Assembly: GCA_943787425.1 (NCBI GenBank)
Contig: CALSMJ010000006.1
Location: 58,374 to 122,373 of the forward strand
Reading direction: 5' to 3'
Origin: an uncultured Pseudomonadales bacterium
GTDB lineage: Bacteria > Pseudomonadota > Gammaproteobacteria > Pseudomonadales > Azotimanducaceae
DNA: 64,000 nt
The notes beneath the pieces are model-generated. The model was not told the DNA's origin and made no database searches. It saw only the letters and a program-made list of their open reading frames with translations. A program made the position numbers and the translations under genes. Below, one piece after another: positions 8,485-16,950 of this stretch (positions within the stretch are counted from its first letter, which is position 1; each line of letters begins with the position of its first letter).

Positions 8485-8931
8485 GTTTGTCTCCTTGCAA
8501 ACTTAAAGTTTCGATAAAAAGGCGCGTCATTGGCACGAGGCATCAAACCGGGTTTTTCGGTTGCGATCCTCTCACTGGGCGGCGACAGTCGCGCGTGAAA
8601 CGTGCTGTGTGTTAGGGTGCCGACTTATTATCCGATTCCCTCCGGCCAAATCCTGCCTTTCTAACCTTTCTAATCTTTCTAACCCGTATAACCTTTCCAG
8701 TCTGTAGAGTAGGCGAGCTGGTTTTGATAGCTGTTCACGGCGGCAATAGGGCGCTAAAAGGTCGCTTACTAATCCGCCGATGCTCTAACATTACCTGACT
8801 TCTAATGCGGCGACCATAGGCTTATGCGCCCGCCGCCTGAGAGCCAAGATCGATATGAAAGCGGTTGTGACCCAGGGCGCGCGCCGGCGCTGTTCGAATA
8901 AGCAGCTGCCGGGCAATTCCAAACGGGCTGT
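8485..8931. other. Gap between ferredoxin and CYP153 genes, with a 9-bp periodic array
   Basis: This 447-base stretch has no supportable gene. From 8657 to 8701 it carries about five copies of a 9-bp unit of the form CTTTCTAAC (8657-8665, 8666-8674, 8675-8683, then decayed copies). The gap may hold a separate promoter for the P450 gene, but I cannot point to one. Confidence 0.6.
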
Positions 8932-9252
8932 TTAGTACTGAAACTCGGGGAGATTGACGACGATGCCGTCGAGGTCATCGCGCATGTCGATCTGGCAGCT
9001 GAGGCGCGAGTTGGGTTCTCGGTCTGGGTTCAAATCGAGCATAGATTCTTCTGTTTCGGAAATCGCACCGAGCTTTGACAACCAATCACCGTCAACCAAA
9101 ACATGGCAGGTAGCGCAAGAACACTCACCACCGCAGTCAGCATCGATTCCAGGAACCAGGTTGCTGGTCGCGATGACCATCAAGCTATCGCCGTTGTTGC
9201 CATCGACTACGTGCTCGGTACCATTGTGTTCAATAAACTTAACGCTGGGCAT
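8932..9252 (-). CDS. [2Fe-2S] ferredoxin, CYP153 partner
   Basis: A 106-residue adrenodoxin/putidaredoxin-type ferredoxin that carries electrons from the reductase to the P450. Cluster cysteines are seen in DADCGGECSCATCHVLV, with the fourth in SRLSCQIDM near residue 92. GGAG seven bases ahead of the ATG supports the start. It is the middle gene of reductase-ferredoxin-P450, separated from its neighbours by 103 and 447 bases. Confidence 0.93.
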   Translation of the reverse strand: MPSVKFIEHNGTEHVVDGNNGDSLMVIATSNLVPGIDADCGGECSCATCHVLVDGDWLSKLGAISETEESMLDLNPDREPNSRLSCQIDMRDDLDGIVVNLPEFQY

Positions 9253-9355
9253 GTCACACTCCGTTTCTACAGTTTTAAGATGGGGCTGATTATTCGATAG
9301 TTCCGATTAAAAGTATAGTCATCCACAGGGGATTTTAATTCCAAGCCTTCAAGCA

Positions 9356-10567
9356 TTAGGTGCTGGGCAGTAGTGATTTCAGTTCAATCTCTGGGTTTGC
9401 TAAATCATCTGCAGCAACAGGATGACCATAGAGCTGCTTTGCAACCATGAACTCCTTGGGGCTGTTGACGGCATCAACCGCAACCACTTTGCCGGCATGC
9501 AGATAAAACTGAGCAAATTGTAAGGTCTCAGGGTCACCTCTAAGCACCGCAGCATCACCGTCGGCTGAAAATCCTAGCATTTGCAGTTTCAGCTCATATT
9601 GATCCGACCAAAACCAGGGTACTGCGGCATAGGTCTTGTCACCGCCGAGCATGTTGGCGGCGGCGGTGCGGGCTTGGTCCATGGCGTTCGGCACGGACTC
9701 TAAGCGCAATCTTCGGCCGAGTATGGGATTAGGGTGGTTCGTGCAATCCCCCGCTGCATAGATGTCGGGGTGCGAGGTTTGACAGTGGTCATCAACGGTA
9801 ATGCCATTATCACACGCTAACCCAGCATCTAAGGCGAGCTGTATGTTCGGAATAATGCCGATCCCGACAATCACCAGGTCCGCTTCGATTTCAACGTCAC
9901 CACACTGAACGTGGCTAACAGCGTGATCGGTACCGCGAAACCCACTGCAACCAGTTTCGGTGTGGATCTTCACGCCGCGACCTTCATGCAGTTGATGATA
10001 AAACGCGCTCATAAAGGGCGTTGTGACACGCTGCAGAATCCGCGATTCCATTTCAAGCACGTCGACAGAAAGTCCAGCAGAGACCGCAACCGAGGCGACT
10101 TCGAGGCCGATATAGCCGCCGCCGACAATGCACAATCGCTTAGCATGGGTCATTTGATCTCGGATCGCATCGACATCTGCCATGGTGCGCAGGTAGTGGA
10201 TCCCGTTTAGATCACTACCCGGAATCGATAGTTTTCGAGGTGTGCTGCCGGTTGCGATCAGTAACTTGTCGAATTCGAAAGTAGCTTCTGCGGTCGTTAC
10301 GGTCTTTTGATCGGGATCAATTGCCATAACGGTCGTGCCCAGATGAACCTCGACGTCTCGGTCTGCATAAAACTTTTCGGGCCGGACCAAGAGTTTTTCT
10401 GCGGGGACAGCCCCAGACAAATAGGCTTTAGACAGGGGCGGACGCTGATAGGGTAGCGTGGGTTCCTCGCCAATAAGGATGATTTTTCCGTCAAAGCCTT
10501 CTTGGCGTAAGCTCGCTATGGCTTGTCCTGCCGCTTGGCCACCACCAATAATAACGATTTGAGTCAT
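9356..10567 (-). CDS. NAD(P)H:ferredoxin reductase (FAD), CYP153 partner
   Basis: 403 residues of the putidaredoxin/rhodocoxin reductase family, which pass electrons from NADH to the ferredoxin. The N-terminal FAD Rossmann motif is VIIGGGQAAGQAI. The NAD-binding motif CIVGGGYIGLEVA is near residue 146. The second FAD motif DIYAAGDCTNH is near residue 268. Length is typical. AGGA nine bases upstream supports the ATG. First gene of the CYP153 group. Confidence 0.93.
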   Translation of the reverse strand: MTQIVIIGGGQAAGQAIASLRQEGFDGKIILIGEEPTLPYQRPPLSKAYLSGAVPAEKLLVRPEKFYADRDVEVHLGTTVMAIDPDQKTVTTAEATFEFDKLLIATGSTPRKLSIPGSDLNGIHYLRTMADVDAIRDQMTHAKRLCIVGGGYIGLEVASVAVSAGLSVDVLEMESRILQRVTTPFMSAFYHQLHEGRGVKIHTETGCSGFRGTDHAVSHVQCGDVEIEADLVIVGIGIIPNIQLALDAGLACDNGITVDDHCQTSHPDIYAAGDCTNHPNPILGRRLRLESVPNAMDQARTAAANMLGGDKTYAAVPWFWSDQYELKLQMLGFSADGDAAVLRGDPETLQFAQFYLHAGKVVAVDAVNSPKEFMVAKQLYGHPVAADDLANPEIELKSLLPST

Positions 10568-10800
10568 GGGTTATGTTCCTGGAGAGTTTCTGCAGTAGCC
10601 AAGGATAACACGCTCTAAAAGACCTGTGTCGGAGCCTTCATGGATGGGCTTAAACCTGCTCTTGGTCTAACGTAATTCGGTAGTAAAGGTCTGGCCCTAA
10701 GTCGTACATCGAGTCGCCCGAACGCTTTCGGTCGATATCCGATTTGGCTGCCGCCGCCCTGGGCACGGTATGATGCGCCTTTGAACAAGACTGGGCCTGT

Positions 10801-11853
10801 ATGAAGATTCTCTTGTTATCGCCCTACGATGCGGTGAGTCACCAGTATTGGCGACGGCAAATCGCGACTGGGTTTCCGGCGCACCACTTTGAGGTTGTGG
10901 CGCTACCCGCCCGCTACTTTGGCTGGCGGATTCGTGGCAACGCGATGACCTTGGCAGGCCGATTAACGGCAGATCAGGTTTCGCAGACCGACCTTGTGCT
11001 TGCAACCTCGATGACAGATCTTGCAACCTTAAAGGGGTTGGTCCAGTCACTCGCTGGGGTGCCGAGCATTTTATATTTTCATGAAAACCAGTTTGCATTT
11101 CCCAGCCGCCAGGCCAGCGACCGGGACCTAACCGCGCAAATGACGAGTATTTATAGTGCGCTTGCTGCGAACCAGCTGATCTTTAACTCGGCTTTTAATC
11201 GAGATACGTTTTTTGCGGGCGCAAAAGCGCTGTTGAAAAAAATGCCGGATGGCGTGCCGGCGCAGGTGCTTGCAAAGCAGCAAGCCAAGGCACGCATTCT
11301 GCCGGTGCCCCTACCTGACTCGCTATTTACAGGGATGCCGCGCGCGAAACGCCCTGATATTGTTTGGAATCATCGTTGGGAGCACGATAAAGGCCCAGAG
11401 CGGCTTTTGGAGATTGTGCAGGCCTATGTTGCGTCCGGTCTGACTGGAAAGTTTCATATCGTGGGTCAGCCGTTTCGGACGGTGCCACCGGCAATCAGTG
11501 CTGCGATCGCGCAATTAAGAGCACACCAATTGCTGGGCGAAGTGGGGTATATCGAAAACGCTGCGCGCTATCACGCGCTCTTAGCCCAAAGCCAGTTTGT
11601 CTTATCAACGGCGGATCATGAATTTCAAGGTTTGGCCGTGATGGAGGCAATGGCGCTGGGCTGCCTGCCGGTGGTGCCTGATGCACTGGTTTATCCTGAA
11701 TATGTTCCGGCGGAAAGTCGCTATACAACGGCTGCTGAGGCCGTCGAGCGACTGACGCAGCCAGCCCGCTATGTCCCAAGCGATTGCGTGGCACAGTTCG
11801 CCTTCGTGGCTCAGGTCGAATCCTGGCAGGATTTGTTTTTAAGATCGACGTAA
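10801..11853 (+). CDS. tRNA-queuosine alpha-mannosyltransferase-like glycosyltransferase (GTDC1/DUF3524 type)
   Basis: A 350-residue GT-B glycosyltransferase. The N-terminal half matches the DUF3524 domain of GTDC1: the opening ILLLSPYDAVSHQYW, LPARYFGWRIRGNA, then SILYFHENQFAFP and QLIFNSAFNRDTFF. The C-terminal half is a GT1/GT4 glycosyltransferase fold, with NHRWEHDKGPERLLE, a donor-binding E in QGLAVMEAMALGCLPVVPD, and a glycine-rich loop. Human GTDC1 (QTMAN) transfers mannose to queuosine in tRNA-Asp. By homology this enzyme may glycosylate queuosine in bacterial tRNA. Homology is clear by eye; substrate is inferred. It stands alone, followed by a convergent rapA. Confidence 0.82.
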   Translation: MKILLLSPYDAVSHQYWRRQIATGFPAHHFEVVALPARYFGWRIRGNAMTLAGRLTADQVSQTDLVLATSMTDLATLKGLVQSLAGVPSILYFHENQFAFPSRQASDRDLTAQMTSIYSALAANQLIFNSAFNRDTFFAGAKALLKKMPDGVPAQVLAKQQAKARILPVPLPDSLFTGMPRAKRPDIVWNHRWEHDKGPERLLEIVQAYVASGLTGKFHIVGQPFRTVPPAISAAIAQLRAHQLLGEVGYIENAARYHALLAQSQFVLSTADHEFQGLAVMEAMALGCLPVVPDALVYPEYVPAESRYTTAAEAVERLTQPARYVPSDCVAQFAFVAQVESWQDLFLRST

Positions 11854-12020
11854 ATCTGGTTGCACCCCCAAGCCAAAACGGTCACGCGCAACGCTTCTTG
11901 CAAAGCTTCTCGCACAATCCCTTATACGCGCGAAGCCCCTTTTAAAAGCTTTTACAAAGCGCTTTTTAACGCCTCGCGCCTCGCGTTCTTGTCGGGCCGG
12001 TCATGAATGCCGGCAGTCGG

Positions 12021-14957
12021 TTAAGCGGTAATGATGACCCGAATGGCATCCAGGCGCGGCGAAACCTGATCTAAAAAAGACAAACCGGCAGCGCGTTTTG
12101 CCAAGATCTGATTGACCTCTTCTTGTGACACAGCCGGGTTATGTTGGGCTAGATGTGCAAGACGGTCATGGGCGGCATCCTGACGCGCCTTGTAGGTTTT
12201 GCCTGCAGTGTTTATTTCGACCAAGGTTTGTGCGTCAGCCAAAGTGCCCGCGAACTGCAGCATGGCGTCGATCTGACCGCGCTGCAAACCGATGAGTTTC
12301 GCTAAAGGCTCGGGTTTGGCGGGCAGCGCGTCGAGCAGGGGATCAAAGTCAAAACGGGGCGTTAGATCAACGGGGCCTGGCGCAATGATAAAGCGTAAAA
12401 AGGGTTGCTCGAGATGCTGCTGGAGTTCCAAGCGCGGGGGTGCCGCACAATCTAGACGATACAGGCACTCAACCAGTAGGGTGCCCGTTGGCAGTGCGGG
12501 GCGTTTAATGAGGCTGACACAGGCATTCCCGATTTGATCAGATAACACGCGCTCGAGTGCTTGACTGACGAGGGGGTGCTCCCAGGTTAAAAATTGCAAA
12601 TCTTCTCGGGCCAGTGCGGTTGCGCGATCCAGGGTATAGGCAATGCCTTCTTCGGCGATTTCAGGGTATTGCAGGTGACCTTGAGATTCCGCGCTGACGG
12701 TGCTGCGAGTCTGGAGCAGCGCCGTCGGTTTGACCAGCTGAACCTGACTCGACAAAGGCTCGAGCTCGAGTCCGAAGAAACTGAAAGATTGGGTTAGGTA
12801 ATTCGACAGTGGTTTTTGCTGTGCTGCACCCGATAGTGCTTGCGTAATACGATCGCCATCGAGTGCATCAAAGCTGGCAAACTCGAGTAACAAATCCCGT
12901 CCTTGCTCAAGTTTGGTTCGAAGAGCGGTCATTAATGCTTGGCTATTGATAATCAGTTCTTTAAGGGCATCTTGATCTTGTGCCTGTGGGAACAGGTGAC
13001 GGAGTTGTTGGTGCGCCTCGGCTCCGGCGGGATTTGGTGCGCGAAACAAATCCAACCCTTGATGAAACCAATCAAATCGGCGGGCCAGTTCAGAGTTTTC
13101 AGGGCAGGGAATGTGAATGGTCACGGGCTCGGATTGGCCAATTCGATCCAATCGGCCAATTCTTTGTTCGATTAAATCGGCGTGATCTGGAAGATCAAAC
13201 ATGACGAGCTGGTGTGCAAATTGAAAATTTCGGCCTTCCGAGCCGATTTCAGAACAAACAAGCACCTGGGCACCGTGATCCTGATCGGCGAAATATGCAG
13301 CCGATCGATCTCGGGCGATCAGGTCAAGACCCTCATGAAAACAGCTGCTTTTGAAGCCAAGTCGCAGTCTGAGGTGTTTCTCAACCATCAGAGCTGACGC
13401 GGCGGTATGACAGATCACCAAGAACTTATCCGAGCTGTGACCAATCAATTGACCGAGCCAGTCTAATCTCGGATCAGTGGCCGTAATCCCGGTCGATTGG
13501 TCCGCGTTGCTGCCAGCAGGCAAGGCGGGGAGTGGGGCAGGTTGTACCCGGCGCTCAGTCAACCCCAGGACTTGGGCTCGACGGTTTCGAAACATCGCTT
13601 GGGCGGGGCCAAAGTGATCGAGTAATTGATGCAGTAAGGCCGCATCGCTGAGGGTGTCCCCGGCATTGAGGCGGCTTGCCAGAGCGGCGCGTGCAGCCGG
13701 CGATTCGGCTGTATCCGCTTGCCAAGTTTGGATTAACTCGGCGAGTTCAGCGTAGCGTGCTTGCTCAATGAGGAAGTCATCGAAACGGTTAAAGCGGATG
13801 GGGTCGAGTAATTGTAACCGTCCAAAGTGGCCCTCAAGACCAAATTGTTCAGGTGTGGCGGACAGCAATAGCAGACCGCGGGCCTTATGGGCCAATTCGC
13901 TGGCCGCCAGATAAGCATCACTTGGCGCCGCCTTCGTCCACTGTAAGTGGTGCGCTTCGTCGATAATGATGAGGTCCCAGGGACAGGCTAGGGCCTGTTC
14001 AAGCCGCGCAGGATGATTCAAGAAGAGATCCAGGGTAGTGATCACCAACTGCTGCGCCTCGAAGGGGTTGAGCGTTGATGCAGTCGCTTGCGCCTGTAAC
14101 GATAATTGCGTTGGCTGTGGCTTGGGCTGTGCATCCGGCGGCAACCCGTTCTCAGACGATCGCAAAGTGTGCGCCGGCTTGTCTTCAGAACGCAAGTCAA
14201 TATCGTTGTGATCTGCCGGATCATTGCTGACAGATCGATGTTGGTCCTCGATCGCCGCGCACCGAGCATCGTCCAACACCGTAAACTCGAGGTTAAATCG
14301 ACGAATCATTTCAACCAGCCATTGCACCTTTAAGGATTCGGGCACAAGGATCATAATCCGAGAACCGCGTCCGGTTTGGAGCATTTGGGTGAGCACCAGA
14401 CCCGCTTCAATGGTTTTTCCGAGGCCCACTTCGTCGGCTAGTAATGCCCGCGGCACGTCTCGTTGAGCGAGTTGGTGGGCTATATAAAGCTGGTGCGGCA
14501 ACAGCGCAGTCCTAGGGCCAAGCAAGCCTCTAAAGGGCTGTCGAGCAAGTCTGGCCGACTGCTTAAGACTCTCATAACGTAGGTTAAAGGCTTCATTTGA
14601 ATCGATTTGGTTTAAGAATAATCGATCTTGCGGCTTGCTGAATTGTAGCGTGGCATCGAGTTCGGTTTCAGGGAGGTCAACCAACCCGTTGGGCGCGCTG
14701 TAGCGATAGATAAGTAAGTTGTCGTGCTCAAAAATAGCTTGAACCTCGAAGTGGACGCCAGCCCGGGTTCTGAGACTGTCACCCTCATGGAACCGCGCGC
14801 GTACAAGGGGTGCATCCGCTTTGGCATATTGCCGATTGGTTTCAGCCGCTGAGAATGCGCAGGTCACGGTTCGATGGTCGGTTTCCAAGATCAAACCCAG
14901 ACCCAGCTCGGGTTCGCTGCGACTGACCCAACGCTGGCCTGGTTTAAATTCTTCCAT
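12021..14957 (-). CDS. rapA: RNA polymerase-associated ATPase RapA (SWI2/SNF2 family)
   Basis: RapA binds RNA polymerase and helps recycle it after transcription. The N-terminal region (FKPGQRWVSRSEPELGLG, YAKADAPLVRARFHEGD) and SKPQDRLFLNQID match E. coli RapA. The SNF2 ATPase has Walker A LLADEVGLGKTIEAG, the DEAH box IIDEAHHLQW, and motif VI IEQRIGRLDRIGQ. The insert between motifs Ia and II is longer than in E. coli. An in-frame ATG at 15002 would add 15 unlike residues and overlap the divergent DUF1244 gene. I prefer the ATG at 14957, whose product begins like the family, although its GGAG is rather far (13 bases). Confidence 0.93.
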   Translation of the reverse strand: MEEFKPGQRWVSRSEPELGLGLILETDHRTVTCAFSAAETNRQYAKADAPLVRARFHEGDSLRTRAGVHFEVQAIFEHDNLLIYRYSAPNGLVDLPETELDATLQFSKPQDRLFLNQIDSNEAFNLRYESLKQSARLARQPFRGLLGPRTALLPHQLYIAHQLAQRDVPRALLADEVGLGKTIEAGLVLTQMLQTGRGSRIMILVPESLKVQWLVEMIRRFNLEFTVLDDARCAAIEDQHRSVSNDPADHNDIDLRSEDKPAHTLRSSENGLPPDAQPKPQPTQLSLQAQATASTLNPFEAQQLVITTLDLFLNHPARLEQALACPWDLIIIDEAHHLQWTKAAPSDAYLAASELAHKARGLLLLSATPEQFGLEGHFGRLQLLDPIRFNRFDDFLIEQARYAELAELIQTWQADTAESPAARAALASRLNAGDTLSDAALLHQLLDHFGPAQAMFRNRRAQVLGLTERRVQPAPLPALPAGSNADQSTGITATDPRLDWLGQLIGHSSDKFLVICHTAASALMVEKHLRLRLGFKSSCFHEGLDLIARDRSAAYFADQDHGAQVLVCSEIGSEGRNFQFAHQLVMFDLPDHADLIEQRIGRLDRIGQSEPVTIHIPCPENSELARRFDWFHQGLDLFRAPNPAGAEAHQQLRHLFPQAQDQDALKELIINSQALMTALRTKLEQGRDLLLEFASFDALDGDRITQALSGAAQQKPLSNYLTQSFSFFGLELEPLSSQVQLVKPTALLQTRSTVSAESQGHLQYPEIAEEGIAYTLDRATALAREDLQFLTWEHPLVSQALERVLSDQIGNACVSLIKRPALPTGTLLVECLYRLDCAAPPRLELQQHLEQPFLRFIIAPGPVDLTPRFDFDPLLDALPAKPEPLAKLIGLQRGQIDAMLQFAGTLADAQTLVEINTAGKTYKARQDAAHDRLAHLAQHNPAVSQEEVNQILAKRAAGLSFLDQVSPRLDAIRVIITA

Positions 14958-15000
14958 GCTTCGGTAATACTCCGGGGGTAAAAAATGATCGAGGATGACC

Positions 15001-15300
15001 ATGAACGACCAAACTCAAGTTGAAATCGAAGCGCAAGCGTTTAGACGGTTGCTTGCACACTTAGACGAGCACAAAGCGGTTCAAAACATCGATTTGATGA
15101 ACTTGGCTGGGTTCTGTCGAAATTGTTTGAGCAAGTGGTACCGATCTGCGGCCGAGGATAAAGGAATCTCTTTGGATTATGAAGCGGCCCGTGAGCGGAT
15201 TTACGGCATGCCCTATGCCGATTGGAAGGCGCTTTACCAGACCCCGGCGAGCGCGGATCAAAGCGCTGCGTATGACGCGAAGGCCAATGATCCGACCTAA
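15001..15300 (+). CDS. DUF1244 family protein
   Basis: A roughly 100-residue protein of the DUF1244 family, common in proteobacteria and of unknown function. The strongly conserved core is seen: IDLMNLAGFCRNCLSKWY, with two close cysteines, then YEAARERIYGMPYADWKALYQ. The ATG at 15001 has GAGG about seven bases upstream and fits better than the ATG two codons earlier. Divergent from rapA and overlapping the convergent thyA by four bases. Confidence 0.9.
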   Translation: MNDQTQVEIEAQAFRRLLAHLDEHKAVQNIDLMNLAGFCRNCLSKWYRSAAEDKGISLDYEAARERIYGMPYADWKALYQTPASADQSAAYDAKANDPT

Positions 15301-16136
15301 ACCGCCATTTTTGCTTTGATGGCAGGGTGGCTTTCGTAGTGCTCAAGCGAAAGGTCTGCAAGTTCAAAGTCATCGATGTTGGTCTGACCTCGGTCTTTAA
15401 TGACAAGGGTCGGGCTTGGCAGCGGCACACGTTGGAGTTGCGCCTTAACCTGCTCGATGGCATCGAGATAGATATGGGCATTGCCAATGGTATGAATGAA
15501 TTCACCGGGGACGAGTCCCGTTATCTTCGCAACCAAGTGGAGCAGCAGCGCATAGGAGGCAATGTTGAACGGCACCCCCAGGAACATATCCGCCGAGCGC
15601 TGATACATTTGTAACGACAGGGTGTTGCCGGCGACAAAAAACTGGAAAAAATTATGGCAGGGCGGTAACGCGACCTGATCAGGGTCAATCTCAGCAGGAT
15701 TCCAAGCATTCACAATAATACGCCGAGAATGTGGGTTGTGGCGGATGAGCTCAATGGCATCGGCGAGTTGATCGATGATTTGGCCCGAGGGTGACTGCCA
15801 AGCGCGCCACTGAACACCGTAAACACGGCCCATGTCGCCATCGTTTTCGCTCACGCCAAGACGCGTTAAGTAGTCTGCATAGTTTGCGTCCCAAATTTTA
15901 TTTTGGGGGTATATTTTCTTGAGGTCGCCGAGTTTGCTGGAGCCTGAAATAAACCACAAAAGCTCAGAGGCCATAACCTTCCAAGCCAATTTCTTCGTGG
16001 TCACGGCAGGAAAGCCAGCCTGTAGGTCATAGCGCGCGTGAAGCCCAAAATAGCTGAGGGTGCCAACGCCCGTGCGGTCCTGGCACCGAGTGCCATGCGT
16101 CAATACTTGTTTGAGCTGATTCAGATAAGTTTGCAT
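15297..16136 (-). CDS. thyA: Thymidylate synthase
   Basis: Converts dUMP and methylene-tetrahydrofolate to dTMP. The 279-residue sequence matches ThyA throughout: RTGVGTLSYFG, ELLWFISGSS, the catalytic cysteine in LPPCHNFFQFFV, LQMYQRSADMFLGVPFNIASYA, and HIYLDAIEQVKAQL. Its stop overlaps the end of the DUF1244 gene. Upstream on the same strand are nrdJb and nrdJa, so deoxynucleotide synthesis genes are grouped: ribonucleotide reductase, then thymidylate synthase. Confidence 0.97.
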   Translation of the reverse strand: MQTYLNQLKQVLTHGTRCQDRTGVGTLSYFGLHARYDLQAGFPAVTTKKLAWKVMASELLWFISGSSKLGDLKKIYPQNKIWDANYADYLTRLGVSENDGDMGRVYGVQWRAWQSPSGQIIDQLADAIELIRHNPHSRRIIVNAWNPAEIDPDQVALPPCHNFFQFFVAGNTLSLQMYQRSADMFLGVPFNIASYALLLHLVAKITGLVPGEFIHTIGNAHIYLDAIEQVKAQLQRVPLPSPTLVIKDRGQTNIDDFELADLSLEHYESHPAIKAKMAV

Positions 16137-16159
16137 GGGCTTGCGTTACCGTGGGGCGC

Positions 16160-16819
16160 TTAGCCGCACTTAGAATCTCCGCAGTTTAAGCAAGTCATGC
16201 AGCCATCCATCATCACCATCGCGGTCGTCAGACATTTTTGGCATAGCTGAGCACCGGGTGGGAAGGCGTTTGATTCAGCTTCAACGCCTTCTGCTTGGGC
16301 ACGTTTTTCGTTCATCATTGCCACGTGCTCGCTGGACAGCGCTTGGTCCTTTATTAGGCCAATTCTGCGCATATGACGATCCAGAACGTCACCGATCTCG
16401 GCAACGAGCGACGGCATGAATCGGCCGCCTTTTTTGAAGTAGCCGCCCTGCGGGTCAAAGACTTGCTTGAGCTCTTCGACCATAAAGGTCGCGTCACCCC
16501 CTTTTCGAAAAACCGCTGAAATAACCCGGGTGAGCGCAAGGATCCATTGGAACTGATCCATGTTTTTGGAATTGATAAAGATCTCAAAGGGCACTTCTTG
16601 TTCGTGTTCTGTACCGCTGTTGAGCACCATGTTGTTAATCGTGATGTACATCGCATGATCGGACAGTGGCGTTTTAATTTTGTAGGTGTAGCCTTTGAGT
16701 TCATCGGGTCGCTGCACCTCTTCGTGCATCGTTTCTCGAGTGGGCGCAGCGTTTGCGATGGGTTCATCTTTCTTTTTTATCGAAAAGCCGACAATATTTT
16801 TAGAAATTTTTACAGCCAT
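16160..16819 (-). CDS. nrdJb: Class II ribonucleotide reductase small piece NrdJb (TSCPD domain)
   Basis: The second polypeptide of a split B12-dependent ribonucleotide reductase, as in Pseudomonas aeruginosa. The 219-residue product holds the TSCPD-type domain (PFEIFINSKNMDQFQWILALTRVISAVFRKGGD) and a C-terminal cysteine-rich tail (CQKCL...CMTCLNCGDSKCG). The tail likely binds zinc and carries the redox cysteine pair that re-reduces the active site. A GAGG box lies seven bases before the ATG. It starts 131 bases after nrdJa and is followed after 23 bases by thyA. Confidence 0.88.
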   Translation of the reverse strand: MAVKISKNIVGFSIKKKDEPIANAAPTRETMHEEVQRPDELKGYTYKIKTPLSDHAMYITINNMVLNSGTEHEQEVPFEIFINSKNMDQFQWILALTRVISAVFRKGGDATFMVEELKQVFDPQGGYFKKGGRFMPSLVAEIGDVLDRHMRRIGLIKDQALSSEHVAMMNEKRAQAEGVEAESNAFPPGAQLCQKCLTTAMVMMDGCMTCLNCGDSKCG

Positions 16820-16950
16820 TTTTGTCCTCTACAGTCTTTGGGTGGCTTTGATTTGGGCGCCACCAAGGTGATCCTATGTCATCTGTCAGCGTGCCCCTAA
16901 GGCCACGGGTTTATGGCAATAAACCCAAGCCTTAAACGCAAGCACTCAGC

